From assembly GCF_040054535.1 (NCBI RefSeq), contig NC_090780.1, positions 420,501-484,500 of the forward strand: DNA of 64,000 nt. Direction: 5' to 3'. Below the pieces are notes generated by a model. The model did no database searches and had not been told where the DNA came from. It was given only the letters and a program-made list of their open reading frames with translations. The position numbers were made by a program, and so were the translations under genes. This DNA comes from Antennarius striatus (lineage: Eukaryota > Chordata > Actinopteri > Lophiiformes > Antennariidae). Shown here piece after piece: positions 23,430 through 36,938 of the stretch; the first letter of the stretch is position 1; every line of letters begins with the position of its first letter.

Positions 23430-24660
23430 TGTTGTAAAAATCAAAACACCTTCTCGTTTCAGTCTTTAATTTCCGTGCAGAACTTGTTCAGGTTTTCCAT
23501 GTGGCTCATCAGAAACCGTTAATCTAGCGTTAGCTGATCGAGTTAAAGACTGAATATCTGAAACACAGTCCTCCAGTTGGGTTGAGTCCACAAACCCTCT
23601 CTGTGATGATTGGGGTTTGTTCCTCCAGGTAACGTTAAGAGCATCAACTTTTATGTATAATAAGTCATTTTAATGGATAACACGGCCCACCTGAACCAGA
23701 ACAGGAAGCACTGCTTCCCGCTCCACAAAATAAAAGCACTTCCCACACAAAACAAATCAAAATAGGAGCGGCTACTTTTCATCATCAGAGCACCAACATC
23801 CTACAGACACACGGATGAACGTTAACACTGAGCATAGAATCAACCGTAATTATTCTCATTCTAAATATATTTACTGTTGGTATTAGTGGTGTGTAAAGAA
23901 AGACTTTATCTCCCCCAGGAATTCAGAACGAAAGCATATCGGTCACGTCTTTGACAAGTTGAAAAAGTTGAATTGAAGTCTTAATATTTGCTAGATCCAA
24001 GTGTTTGCCAACATTTTTATGATGCTGTGGTTTCTGGTCAGTTTTAGAGCTTGTTTTCTGCCTTGCTGAGTTTAGCTCCAATTGTCAGAAGTTCACAGAT
24101 TCACCCTCAAACATAAAGCAAAGGAGATGAAGTGTTGGAGTTTCTGCTTGTTTACCCACTTGACGATAAATGCTGAGAGAATTCCTACACACACTCAGAC
24201 TGATGATTTACTCCCCCTTAAATGACCCTCATCAGTCTCACCTGTCTGAAGAACTGTTTGGACTGTTTTTACCCACAGAGGCTTTTGGACAAACTCCAGA
24301 AACTGAAAGCCCAACATGAACAAAGAGCTGTAACGAATAACATCAACTCTTTATCTGAGAAAGAAAGATTTTGATTTTTAAAGCATCCTTTATTAAAAAA
24401 AACACAAACCAGATCACATCCAAAAAAAATTAAAAATGACCAATCCACCACAAAGGTCCAGGCTCAATCTCAACAAAGAACATCTACAAACTACAAAATG
24501 TAGACCGATGTATAAAGGACAATATAAAGAAAACCATTCATCTTTCCGTATTGCTTCTGTTTATCTCAATTGTTGCAGTCAACTCTCAAAAATCTAAAAC
24601 CAAAACCAAAGAGTTCTCAGTGACCGAACACAGAACCTTCTGCAGCTGCTCTGGGGGCTC
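23430..24660. other. No gene recognised
   Basis: Unassigned AT-rich spacer sequence with no exon signal I can support. Confidence 0.5.
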
Positions 24661-25014
24661 CTAGCAGACCTCCTCCACCAGCCTTAGCAGCAGTCTCCTG
24701 GTCCTGATGTTCAGCACCTCAGACCTGTGGTCGATGGAGATCCTCATGAGGTGACCCAGCTTCACACAGCCACCCTCCATCAGTCTGGACCTCAGGCCGC
24801 CAGAAGACAGGGCCTGAGATGTACAGAGACTGTTCCTGAACAGAAGCTCCTCCAGGATCCACATCCCCCCTGGCAGTGAGTCCTTCTGACAGAACCTTAA
24901 AACTTGCCACGCCTGCAGGATGGACTCGTAAAGTGGTGGCATACCAGTCAGATCCATGGTCCCACGCGGGAGCAGGAACAGGGGTCTGTCGTATCCCAAG
25001 CGTCCGGCCCTCAT
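24661..25014 (-). mobile_element. LINE C-terminal fragment
   Basis: The 118-codon frame contains LPRGTMDLTGMPPLYESILQ, then AWQVLRF and WILEELLFRN, then LRSRLMEGGCVKLGHL. This pattern resembles the region after the RT in Tx1/L1-like fish LINEs. It ends in a stop codon. The family is from memory and not verified. Confidence 0.55.
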
Positions 25015-25026
25015 CAGCAGCAGACA

Positions 25027-25598
25027 TCAAGTGTCAGTCCATGGGGGGCCACAACTGTACAGCATGCCCCTGAAGGCCTCCTTCTTCAGTTTGACGGATT
25101 CCCTGACCACCGGGGTCCACCACGGTGTTCGAGGGTTACCGCCCCTTGAGGCACCCAAGACCTTGAGACCACAGCTCTCAGCTGCAGCTTCAGCAATGGA
25201 AGCTTTGAACATCGACCATTGAGGTTCGATGCCCCCAACCTCCTCAGGGACGCACCAGAAGCTCCTTCGTGGGAGTTGAAGGCCTTGCGGACTGAGTCCT
25301 CCTCCAGACGTTCCCAGTTCACCCGCACTACTTGTTTGGGCTTACCAGGTCTATCCAAAGGTTTCCTCCGCCAACGGACCCAACTCACCACCAGGTGGTG
25401 ATCAGTTGACAGCTCTGCCCCTCTCTTCACCCGAGTGTCCAAAACACACAGTCGAAGGTCAGATGATACGATCACAAGATCAATCATTGACCTCCGACCC
25501 AGGGTGCTCTGGTACCAGGTACACTTGTGAGCATCCTTGTGTTGGAGCATGGTGTTAGTTATGAACAATCCGTGACTAGCACAGAAGTCCAGCAACAT
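25027..25598 (-). mobile_element. LINE apurinic-type endonuclease fragment
   Basis: The frame reads LLDFCASHGLFITNTM, TWYQSTLGRRSMIDLVIVSS and STDHHLVVSWVRW. The last is the C-terminal SDH-type box of APE endonucleases. The coding then runs through a frameshift into GGNPRTPWWTPVVRESVKLK (about 25027-25150). The 5' half and the RT are missing. It lies in the same orientation as the fragment downstream but may belong to a different family. Confidence 0.7.
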
Positions 25599-25927
25599 AA
25601 CACCACTAGGGTTCAGGTCAGGGTAACCCTCACAACAACATAGCTCTCAGGATCCTCAGGGTACACAAACCTCTCCACCACGTTAAGGTGATGGAGAGGT
25701 ATTTGTGTCAGCTGATCTACAGCCAGATGTTCTTGGGTAAATAGAGGAGCTGAGCTGTCAACTGGTCACCAGCTGGTGGTGAGTGTGATCAGGGTGTTTG
25801 AGAAGAACTATAACTATATCAGGTGATGGTTCCTCGGAAAGGAATATAATATAAAATAATTTGTTTATATTAAAAATACAAGCAGACCAAAATTGGGAGT
25901 CAAGATTTGCATTTGCCAAGTCAAATA

Positions 25928-25950
25928 ATTAATCAATCAATCAATCAATC

Positions 25951-26011
<61 letters not shown>
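25928..26011. repeat. (AATC)n microsatellite
   Basis: About 20 tetranucleotide units with one short unit. Confidence 0.95.
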
Positions 26012-26012
<1 letters not shown>

Positions 26013-26334
26013 CAAACAGTTAGCCAGCTGGAATCTACTGGAACCTGTTTCACCTTTTAGTTCAGCTGGAACGGGATGATTTACAGCTCCTTTACAGCTC
26101 TGAGCTCTGACACTGGTGTCCAGCCCCATCAGGCTCTCAACAGGCACTGATGGGGGTGTTCTGTGGTGAAGTGGGTCATTCAACAAAGGCTCCTTGATTC
26201 ATGAGGGACTGAATGAAAAGAAAAAACATCTCCTTCCTCTCTGCTCATCCTGTGTTTCTGAGTCAACCGTCTCTGACAAACAATCAGGAACTGTTGACAG
26301 CATTACGTCTTCAATCATTAGAATCATATTAGTG

Positions 26335-26998
<664 letters not shown>

Positions 26999-28757
26999 TG
27001 GTGATGTTGTGTGTGTTCATAGGTGTGTTCCTCAGTGCTCTGACCTTTCTCCACTGTCTCCTCATGACTACATGTCCGGCCTCGGTGGAGATGAACACAA
27101 AGTTCTTCAGGGGGTGCATGCGGCCCCGGTTCAGTCTTCCTGGTTCGCTGTGTCCAGAATTGCAGGACTTGAAGACAGTGCAGACAGATGCAGAGCCCCA
27201 TCCTGTCCCTTCGCCTACATGACTTTCTCTCTTTCTCATCAAACCTACTTTACTGTTTCATTACTTCATTTAACTGCACACCTTTCAGAAATTAACATTG
27301 TCTTGATTCTTACCAATCTTTTCCTCCGTTCCCTCTTCTCTTTCTCTTGTCAACATGTTCAACTTTCTTAACCATTTATCTTCAATGTTCCTATTACTGT
27401 AACCCCCCCTTTGTGATACGGTGCCGTAGTGAAACATTCTCAACCACATATTGACCTCTTTTTTTCCTGCCCTGATCTCAGCAGGACCTGTTAGAGGACG
27501 ACCGTTCACTGTTTTATCGCCCCACTTCGTTCCCCATGATACAAACTCAGTTTGACTCAGGGATCGGTCTGATTGTACTGTCAATGGGCTCATCAGTCAC
27601 ACAAATTCACACTCACACTGATCTTCCCACACACGCACGGTTGGATCTGATCAAACACGCACTACCTTTATTTCATAACATAAGACTGTACTTACACATA
27701 AAATAGATGGGGCGTCCGTTTTTCTGCACCTGTCTTCACTTTCCCTGAGTCTTCTGGAGACTCCTGCCTTTAGCTACCCTCCAGTCGTGGCTCAGGCGTC
27801 AATCAGAGGGGTCATCACCTGTTAGGGTCTGGGACACGCCCCCCTATCAGAAACCTGTATTCTCCAGACAAGAGGAGATCATGTCAATGACTGATGTAAC
27901 CCAGGTTAATTATAGTAATTAATTTAAATTACAGACACTCCCTAAATGCATGCATTTTGTAGACGCTCCTTGAGTGGAGGGGGGACGTTCCTTAGAGCCA
28001 GGAAGTAAAAAAAGCCGGGGCGGCTCGGTGGACAGGTGAAGCTGGAGGAAGGGATGGAACGGCACGCAGACAGAGCTCCGTGATACAGATTCTCCACAAC
28101 AGACACAGTCAAAAAACCCGAAGAGAATAACTTCTGAATATGTTGTAGCTTCCCACAAGGTGGAGGTTGATAACGTGGTGTTCCCAGTGTTACAAGAGAG
28201 ACACAGCAGAGCCAATTAGCGTTTTTAAGTGTTGTTTCATTGATTCTCCTGGTGCGTTGGCTGTTCAATACTGACATTCGTTACATTTGTTTAATGCTAC
28301 CATGAAAGATAGGATGAAGTGAAAAACCAGTCAGGATAATCGGGTTGTGTACTGTTCAGTGTTGTGTGTATGGATAAGCTAATGTTTTGGAATCGAGAGT
28401 AAATATGAGCTAATATGATTGATTTGAGAGGTGAATGAAGAGACAATGGACTGTTAATATAACAAAAAGAACATCTCTATTGATTGTGATGATTCTGCTG
28501 GTGTTGAGACCATATTATAATTTTCTGCACACTCTGGCTGTGCAGGCTGGTTTTTTTGAGGGAGAACTCTCCCTGATGACCAAGTGGATGATCCTTACCA
28601 CCAACCCTGGAAGACTTCACCCTGTCCCATAGTTGAGCCCTTCAGGAGGACAGTAGGAATAAACTGATAGGAGACTTCAAGGAGGAGCACTTCTTCCCCC
28701 CCCTCCGTGGTGAATTTGGAACTTTTTTTGTTTCTTCTCCACTGAGATCTCAGTATA
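26999..28757. other. Spacer sequence, no gene assigned
   Basis: The stretch contains some exon-like but unassigned sequence (27020-27230) and no recognisable protein motif. Confidence 0.4.
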
Positions 28758-28760
28758 TTA

Positions 28761-28849
<89 letters not shown>
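28758..28849. repeat. (TA)n microsatellite at the right-arm inner breakpoint
   Basis: About 45 TA units end seven bases before arm homology begins at 28856. The run is self-complementary and can extrude a cruciform. Confidence 0.95.
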
Positions 28850-28855
<6 letters not shown>

Positions 28856-29001
28856 CTGTGTGGTTTTCTGTGTGCTGGAGGTCTGACTGCTCTATTTAGA
28901 GTTGTTACTACCAATCTCCTTATTGAACCTAAAGATCTTGAGTTCCAGACATGATGATGATGATCATGATAACCTACGGATAAGCCAGGGTTACACTGAG
29001 A

Positions 29002-29005
<4 letters not shown>

Positions 29006-29098
<93 letters not shown>
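29006..29098. repeat. (GT)n microsatellite upstream of right guanylin
   Basis: A GT run of about 46 units, homologous to 22526-22650. Confidence 0.97.
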
Positions 29099-29099
<1 letters not shown>

Positions 29100-29307
29100 C
29101 AGAGGTCTGTACACACACATAAATACACATGTTCACAAACACAAATATATAGATGGCGTGTAAAGATAACCCCCCACAGGGGCAATAAAGTGTGTTTCTT
29201 CTTCTTTACGGTGCTGTAAAACCACGTCAGTACTTGTTGCCCCGTGAGAACAGCTTTGCTCCACTCGTTGCCCCTGGGTGACAGAAGCCCCGCCCTGCAG
29301 GCGCTGC

Positions 29308-29313
29308 TTTAAA
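29308..29313 (+). promoter_or_regulatory. TTTAAA core promoter element, right guanylin
   Basis: Located 66 bp upstream of the ATG and conserved in the left copy. A GC-rich CCCCGCCCTGCAGGCG segment lies just before it. Confidence 0.5.
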
Positions 29314-29378
29314 GGAGGCTTGTGGACAGCAGGTCAGACACTGGAGCTGAGCCCCCCCAGCAGCACCAGAGGGACACC

Positions 29379-29983
29379 ATGAAGGCTCTCTCCATCGCCG
29401 TGCTGGTCCTGGCTCTCAGCCTGACTCCTGAGGCCGTGCAGGTGGAGGTGAGGGCGTCCTTCACCTTCCTCAACACCTTCATCACACCGGGTGGTGAGCC
29501 TGAGCTGCTCCAGCAGCAGGGGGCAGCACTGGGAGAACGCTGAAGACAGGAGTGGACCTGAGGAACACCCCCAAACTGTTGGGACCTGTGTTCTTCACAC
29601 TGACTCTAACTGTGATGTCTGACCTTCCCTCCAGGAGAACGGATCGTCCTTCTCCCTGGAGGCTGTCCAGAGGCTCCAGGAGCTCTGGAGGAGCCGTGCT
29701 GGGGCAGCAGGGCAAAGCCCCCGACTCCTGGCCACCTCCGTGCCCCTCTGTGAAGAACCCCTGCTCCCCCAGGAGTTTGTGCACCTCTGTCAGCAGAGAG
29801 GAGCTTCTGCGTCGCTCGCCAGACTGGGTGAGACCTTCAGATGTTCACCAACCAGAATGAAGACATCAGGGACGCCTGGGGGGCCAGCGATTCACAACGT
29901 GTGTGTTTTCTGTCTTTATTTCAGCCATGGTCCCCATGGATGTGTGTGAGATCTGCTCCTTTGCCGCCTGCACCGGCTGCTAA
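29379..29983 (+). CDS. guca2a: Guanylin prohormone, right copy, complete, three exons
   Basis: This copy has the same product and role as the left copy. Exon 1 (29379-29447) encodes the 20-residue signal peptide plus QVE. Exon 2 (29635-29827) opens ENGSSFSLEAVQRLQEL and contains LATSVPLCEEPLLPQEFVHL. Exon 3 (29925-29983) gives AMVPMDVCEICSFAACTGC and a TAA stop. Donors are GAG|GTGAGG and CTGG|GTGAGA; acceptors are CTCCAG and TTTCAG. Phases 0 and 1 match, for 106 residues. His replaces the Pro of the left copy in the pro-domain; the hormone itself is identical. The upstream A of ACCATG fits a good initiation context. An assembly duplicate is an alternative to a real second locus. Confidence 0.93.
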
Positions 29984-30084
29984 ACACCCAGCATGCAACA
30001 CTCCGCCCAGCTGAAGACCTGATTCCTCTTTCCTCAGAACTATTTCACAGTTTCTACAACGTTTGTCTGCAAAGATGAGATGAG

Positions 30085-30089
<5 letters not shown>

Positions 30090-30172
<83 letters not shown>
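30090..30172. repeat. (GT)n microsatellite in the right guanylin 3' UTR
   Basis: A GT run of about 41 units, longer than its left partner. Confidence 0.97.
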
Positions 30173-30175
<3 letters not shown>

Positions 30176-30317
30176 CCCATACACACATGACCATTGTTTT
30201 CCACTTTTCTGTCTATACTTTCTACATTTTACATTTTGTTAGACTTTTATTCTCAAGCTCTGCAAACGTTTCAGGATCAGTTTCCTTTTACAGACTCCTT
30301 TTATTTACATCGCTTTG

Positions 30318-30323
30318 AATAAA
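30318..30323 (+). promoter_or_regulatory. Polyadenylation signal, right guanylin
   Basis: AATAAA followed by AAGCC, mirrored in the left arm. Confidence 0.7.
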
Positions 30324-30482
30324 AAGCCTTCATCAATAATCAGTGTTTGCTTCATATTAAACTATTTACAGATTATTGTCAGTTGTCTTATATTTTGCCA
30401 GGTGTGTAGTATTGAATTAGTGGTTGTGACTATAAATACTGAGTTCAATCTCCCCACTGGATTCACAGGTCAGAGTCCAGAA

Positions 30483-31064
30483 CAAACGGGACAAGAGGTT
30501 GGTAATTAAACAAGGAATTTATATTTTATTAAGATAAGTTTCTGATTTAAAACATTATTCAAAGCAATTAAAATTCTAAAACACCTTAATTACAGGCAGG
30601 TGAATGAGGCAGGCCCAGGACCACACCAGATAACACACCTGGTAGGAACTGGCAACAGCATAACAGCCCATAATCAGTGTAGGTCAGGTTAAGGTACCCA
30701 GAGGCTTCAATCTAGTGCCCAAACACACAATAAAATACTGCGAGTCAAACACAACACACTGCACATGTTAACCATTACATTCCTGTTCAGGGCTGTAATG
30801 GTTAACAGACTCTCTAGTTATTGTCTTTGAAACTGGCACCAAGGAAATGAAGGATAAGAGTCCGGGAGTGTCTGATAACGTCATGTTGTGACAGAACATA
30901 GTGTCACTTGTATGTGTGCCAACTTTATCATGTTGTCTGATGTTGGTTTGGACAGGAACAAGGCTTGAAAGATTAATATGAGGGGCAATGACAGATGAAC
31001 ATAACAGGAGAGCACTAAAACTGAAATGTAAAATTAAATTTTTTTTAAAAAATTGTTGGGGTTA
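30483..31064. other. Unassigned sequence between right arm and TTAGGG array
   Basis: AT-rich, with no exon signal. It is not homologous to the corresponding left flank (20596-21155). Confidence 0.45.
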
Positions 31065-31074
31065 CAGTTTGGCC

Positions 31075-31225
31075 CAAGGTTAGGGTTAGGGCTAGGATTA
31101 AGATTGGGTTTACAGGTAGGGATAGGGTTATGGTTAGGGTTGCGGTAGGGTTATGGTTGGGGTTAGGGTTAGGGAAGGGTAGGGTAGGGTTATGGATAGG
31201 GTTAGGTTGGGGGAAGGGTAGGGTT
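31075..31225 (+). repeat. Telomere-like TTAGGG repeats, part 1
   Basis: Degenerate TTAGGG/GTAGGG repeats interrupted at 31226 by a LINE in reverse orientation. The array resumes at 32263. Confidence 0.85.
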
Positions 31226-32262
31226 AGGGTTAGATAGATATATACTTTAATAATCCCAAGCGAAATTTGGGGTGACATCTGCTCACAGAGATACAAATAA
31301 ATACATAAAAGTGACGAAATTGGCACCGACAAAGATGTCGCAAAAATTACATAATTAGCATAATGACATAGTTATACAGCAGAAAGAACAGGGGAACCTA
31401 ACATAAAAGTAAGTGTAGGAACATGAAAGAAGCGTGAGATGAAGACGATGTAGGATCAGAAGGATGGATGAACTGAGAGGTAAACCGAGCTGTAAACCGA
31501 CACTAAGGACCCAACAAAGTATCCCACAGTGCATCCCCAGTGTGTCCCAGGCCCCCCTAGTCTACCCCTTCTTGGCCGGCCTTGATGACCCTGCGGCTTC
31601 AGACCCCCTCCTTCTGAGGGAGTGGTTAAGCCCTCTGATGGCACGGGGCACAAAGGAGGTCCTGAGTCTCTAAGTGAAGGAGCTCGGTGACAGCAGTCTG
31701 CCACTGAAGGAGCTCCTCTGCTGGGCAAAGGTGGTGTGCAACCTGTGGGTGGTGTTACCCAGGATCGATCTAAACCTGGACATAGTCCTCCTCTCTAAGA
31801 CAGTCGGTACAGTGTCCAGTTCCTGACCGGTCATAGAACCAGCCCTGCGGATGAGCCTGTCTAGGCGCTCAGTGTCCCGTTTCCTGGCACCACCACCCCA
31901 ACACAATGGCATAGGACAGCACACTGGACACTATGGACTGGTAGGACAGCACACTGGACACTATGGACTGGTAGGACAGCACACTGGACACTATGGACTG
32001 GTAGGACAGTCTGAGCAGGTCAGAGCTGATGTTGAAGGAGGCCAGCCTCCTCAGGAAGTCCATCCTGCTCTGACCTTTCTTGTACACACAGTCCAGGTTG
32101 TGCGACCAGTCCAGTCTGCTGTCCAGCTGCAGTCCCAGGTACTTGTAAGTCCCCACAACCTCCACCTCCTTACCCCCGATGGCTACTGGCTGTGGGGAGG
32201 GGGGTGCCCGCTGGAAATCCAGCACCATCTCCTTGGTCTTGGAGATGCTTAGCTGAAGCTCA
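31226..32262 (-). mobile_element. Rex1-like LINE, 5'-truncated, inserted in the TTAGGG array
   Basis: The C-terminal RT region reads YKYLGLQLDSRLDWS, YKKGQSRMDFLRRLASFNI, LLRLSYQSIVSSVL and, after a frameshift, RLDRLIRRAGSM (minus strand). The 3' end (TAATCCCAAGCGAAATTTGG reversed, then TAGATAGATA) is the usual TATCTA-type LINE tail. A 30-bp unit is triplicated at 31911-32000. Perfect telomere-like repeats touch both ends. Confidence 0.8.
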
Positions 32263-32735
32263 TTAGGGTTAGGGTTAGGGTAGGGTTATGGATAGGGTTA
32301 GGGTCGGGGGAGGGTTAGGGTTATGGATAGGGTTAGGGTCGGGGCAACAACTTGTAGATTTGGTTTCTTTTTGATGAGGGGTTGGGTTAGGGTTAGGGTT
32401 AGGGGTTAGGGGTTAGGGGTTAGGGGTTAGGGGTAGGGTTAAGGGTTAGGGTTAGGGTTAAGGTTAAGGGTTAGGGTTAGGGTTAAGGTTAAGGGTTAGG
32501 GTTAGGGTTAGGGTTAGGGTTAGGGTTAGGGTTAGGGGTTAGGGTTATGGTTAAGGTTAAGGGTTAGGGTTAGGGTTAGGGTTAAGGTTAAGGGTTAGGG
32601 TTAGGGTTAGGGGTTAGGGTTATGGTTAAGGTTAAGGGTTAGGGTTAGGGTTAGGGTTAAGGTTAAGGGTTAGGGTTAGGGTTAGGGTTAGGGGTTAGGG
32701 TTAGGGGTTAGGGGTTAGGGTCAGAGTTAGGGTTT
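32263..32735 (+). repeat. Telomere-like TTAGGG repeats, part 2
   Basis: TTAGGG units with TTAAGG and TTAGGGG variants are cleaner than the CCCTAA array at 17.8-20.6 kb. The orientation is like a right chromosome end. Blocks of about 120 bp containing GTTATGGTTAAGGTTAAGGG are repeated. Confidence 0.95.
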
Positions 32736-33035
32736 CACATAGAATTTCAAACCACCTAACCCACAAAACCAAAACCTTCTTTGCTTCTTTATTTCCTGTT
32801 TATGTTTACACTGTTTATAACCTCCACACATACATTCTGCTACAGTATGAAGATTCTGCTTGTGATATCTTTGTACTCTTATTGTTCTTAGTTTTTTCTT
32901 TGCTGCTCTGTTATTTATAGTTAAGGGTACAGTATATTGTGCATTGTGGGTTATAAATCATGTCATTGTATGATGTTAAAACTGTTTAACGTGATGATTT
33001 AGAATTCTCTTTAAATGTTGTGGTATTTTTTTCAG

Positions 33036-33158
33036 TTTTGATGTTACCGCTGAGGTTACAGTTCCAGATCGTGGGTCATTTAGCACCAGCTATGGATATG
33101 ACTTCTGTAGTGAATGTTCTGGAGCCTGAGGGCAACACCTTTAGGAGTTCAGAACTGG
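33036..33158 (+). other. Possible exon of an unrecognised gene
   Basis: The segment is bounded by TTTTTTCAG and GTAAGG and open throughout in one frame, with LRLQFQIVGHLAPAMDMTSV and VNVLEPEGNTFRSSEL. I do not recognise the protein. No partner exon in the same phase and strand was established. Confidence 0.3.
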
Positions 33159-33869
33159 TAAGGCAATGTAATATCTAGCATATCAGTCTGCAGCCCTGAA
33201 CCCAGAGCATGTCTAATTTAAAGGGCTTTATTATATTTTATTTCAAATGAAAACATGCTCTTTAGAATAAAGGGCAGAGAATAAAGACCTCACAGAGGTA
33301 CACTATTTTAGGTCCCTGTGTTGATTTAATTTCACCAGGCTTTATAAAGGGGAGAGCAAATAAAATAAAATCAAGTATGAAATACAAAAGATGGAATTTT
33401 CTGAATTTCTTTCGTGCTGCTGTTTGTCTTAATAGCACTACTTTCTGGGCAAAGACTGCTTGAGTAGGCTTTCAGTGTTTAATGAAAAGCTATACTTGAC
33501 TTCTCATACTTTATGTCTCCTCACATGTCCAATGTAGGACTTGTAGGACAACCTTTTTCAAATGTAAATATTTTTATGTACAATGGCTCAACTTGGACTT
33601 GGAATTTTATTAAAAGAAAAAACAAAAATCAGACCAATGTCTTACATCACCATCATATGTGAAAGGATGTAAATGAAATACAGCCTCAGCTGGCATTGCC
33701 TGGTCTATGCTCAGTCTAATCTACAGATTCATTCAGAATTTGTATTTTTTGAAAATATAAGAATTAACCTTCATGCTCTGGTCCGCAAGAAAAAAGCCTT
33801 TTCCAAAATGTTTTTTCATGTTCATGCCAGAACACATTTAGTCACTTTAGCACCTCCTCCACACACCAT

Positions 33870-34290
33870 TAGCTGATGGCCACCAGTTTGCTCTTTACCC
33901 GCAGGATCTGGTGAAGCGTGTCTGCCAAATACCAAGTCAGATACTTTGGGGTTTTGTCCAAATCTGGTTCCTGGGAGGATGACGGTGATTCGTCTGTGGT
34001 CAGTTAAAATAAGAGCAATGAGGTCCTCACTGCCACACAAAGCCAAGTACAGGACGAGAACACTTAGTGACCTGAGAGGTGAAGCGCTGGCAAACATCTC
34101 CCTCTGAGAAGATAGAATACATGTGTTGCAATGGGAGCTTTACAGTTTATATTCTTGAAGTCATATAGGGACAGACATCCTGACCTTACCTTAAGGTAAG
34201 GTCCTCCAAAATAGACGAGTACTTGATCTATGACAGCTTCACAGGGAGGTGTTTGTGTTTTTCTCAATGACATGTTACTGCTGAAGCCAT
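33870..34290 (-). other. Possible exon pair of an unrecognised gene or pseudogene
   Basis: On the minus strand an upstream piece ends PCEAVIDQVLVYFGGPYLK at AAG|GTAAGG (34190). The next begins after TTCTCAG at 34103 in the same phase with REMFASASPLRSLSVLVLYL. Near 33965 the plausible coding shifts frame to YLTWYLADTLHQILRVKSKL, then a stop. The helices are protein-like, but the frame shift suggests a decayed gene piece. Function unknown. Confidence 0.35.
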
Positions 34291-35239
34291 TCACACCAAG
34301 ATAAACACAAGAAATGCAGACGCAGGACTTTGTGAATAAAGGTTTTGACCTCACCTTAACATGGATCATGGGAACGTGTCTTGTTGAAGATTCTCATGCC
34401 AATTGTCTTCATGTTGCTTCATTATTCATTATTCTTTGTGTTGTTCTGTGTATCAAACCAAGGGTGACCAAGATAACCTCTTCCACTACAAGCAGTGTGT
34501 TCACAGAAATCCTGAGCAGGTGAGGTAAAAGCAGGTGAGACAACGTTTGATGTGAGGATTAGACAGTCAGTAAGCAGGTGGGAAATGATGGAAGAATTCA
34601 GTCTTTATTATCATTACTTCATGATTCTTTCATTATTTCATCGTCAATCACTCACATATATCATAGTTAACCAATCACATAGAACGGGAGGTTCCTATTA
34701 CACCTGTGATGATTTTCTGTTGATGATCTAAATACAAGGCATGTAATCGCGTCCTTCAACAACTCAGTAAGACACTGAGGGGACCAGCGGTCTGGAGAAC
34801 TGGTCTGACTGGCTGGTCTGCTGGTGTCTCCCCTGCAGCAGAGACGTTACCCTGAGTCTGCCTGTGTCTGTGTGCGTCTGATTGGTTCTTACAGGATGTC
34901 TGGAGAATAACTGACACCTGTGACGTAGATCACTAATGACAAACACGGACAAAACCATTAAGACTGCAGTCACGTAGCTCAGTCCCAACATTGGCACTTA
35001 GAGGATTAAAGATGAGCTGTTGTGGACGATAATGCTAAATCTCCTCATTTTGTTCTGACTCATAAAATATGGAGACTTCCTCTGTATAATATTACGCTAA
35101 TATCAAACAAAAGCATGAAATACAACTACTCTGTGCTTGTTTGGCCCTAAGAATACAACATTTGCAAACCAAATGTGAAAAGGAGATAAATATGGCAAAT
35201 GTCCAGTATTCATTTATTTAACAGTGTTCTACTAGTATG
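34291..35239. other. No gene recognised
   Basis: A short exon-like segment ends CTGAGCAG|GTGAGG near 34520 (plus strand). I could not link it to other exons. Confidence 0.4.
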
Positions 35240-35440
35240 TGGGCGTCACGGTGACACAGCGTGTGAAGCTGTTGTCGCACAGCAAGGCGGGTCCGGGTTC
35301 GAGTCCCGCTCTGTGTGGAGTTTCCATGTTCTCCCCGTGTCTGGGGGGGTTCTCTCCGGGTTCTCCGCCTCCATTAACAAGTGCTTCAGGTTAAATGGCT
35401 GGCTCCAGAATGCTCGTAGGTGTGAGTGTCATCACAGGAG
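35240..35440 (+). mobile_element. tRNA-derived SINE
   Basis: It opens GGGCGTCACGGTGACACAGC and has an internal B box GGTTCGAGTC at 35296-35305. The conserved central domain GTTCTCCCCGTGTCTGGGGG follows. This is the layout of the widespread fish tRNA-type SINEs. It is a degraded copy. Confidence 0.8.
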
Positions 35441-35650
35441 TTGGTAGGGTTAGAGAGGACCGCTACTGTATGTCGAAAGTGTGTTTTTCATAATACGACC
35501 CTTTTAAAGGATAAGTTATAATCTATTTGATCACTAAAGTCACATGACAAATGACTGAAGGCTCTGTCTTCATCAGACATTCCCAGTTCACCTGAAGAAG
35601 GACACAGGTACTACAGAGGTGCATTGACAACACTGCTAACACTCCCAGAT

Positions 35651-36032
<382 letters not shown>

Positions 36033-36674
36033 ATTCAGACTGTAAATCTGTATAGATCATTTCTTTTCTGGAGCATCAAGGGTTGCTCTGGATCTGAATG
36101 TTTATTTCTACTCTCATCACTGGATTAGTGTAATCTGGCATAGAGCAAAAGAAATCATCAGTCTGATAGTTCAGGTTTGTGTGTCTGTAATAAATAAATA
36201 CAGACATGAATAAATAACCACCCGTGTGAGCCGTCTGATATCTTTCTAGAATGCTGTTTAGAGGTTTCCTGAAGGATTCTGGAGGTGATATTTTGAAGCC
36301 ACACATGAAGCTGATGAGCTCCTCCTCCCTCCACCCACCCGTTAAATGTGCGTCTGGTCGGGGATGAAGAAGCAGTGTGTGTCTCCTTCTGTGGACCCTC
36401 CATCGCTCCCTCTGGAACTTCCCTGCTTTTGTTCCTCGACTCGTTTCTGCTGCCTGTTTCTTGGTTTCCAGCCATGACAACAGAGACAGAAGCGGCTGGA
36501 GCGTGAAGGTGAGCTTTATGTCTCTTTATTCACGTAAAGCCAAGTCAGAGGTTCCTGCTGAGAGATTATTAAAATATTCTGCCATTTATGACAGATTATT
36601 TCAGGACTTTAGAGTTGAAATGGACTCAAGATGTATTTGATTGATTTCAAACAGGTTTCTCAACAGAGTGGAAT

Positions 36675-36778
<104 letters not shown>

Positions 36779-36938
36779 CACTAACAACACCTTTGTCACA
36801 GGCAGCGTCCCAGGAGTCCATCTATAAACATTAATATTAAAAGTATCTACAGACGATTCTGTCGTAGTCTGTGGATTGACCACGTGAACGAGATGAATTC
36901 ATTTAGTCATATTAGCCATTTTAGTCACATTACTCATT

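Larger units (their letters stand above)
28856..30482 (+). repeat. Right arm of inverted guanylin duplication
   Basis: The inverted partner of 21156-22795. Homology runs from CTGTGTGGTTTTCTGTGTGC (28856) to CAGAGTCCAGA (about 30482). Confidence 0.95.

Noticed and set aside
23008-23444. 140-residue YLRLL- or CTSDS-repeat proteins
   Set aside because: Artefacts of a stop-free 15-bp minisatellite, with no flanking gene structure.
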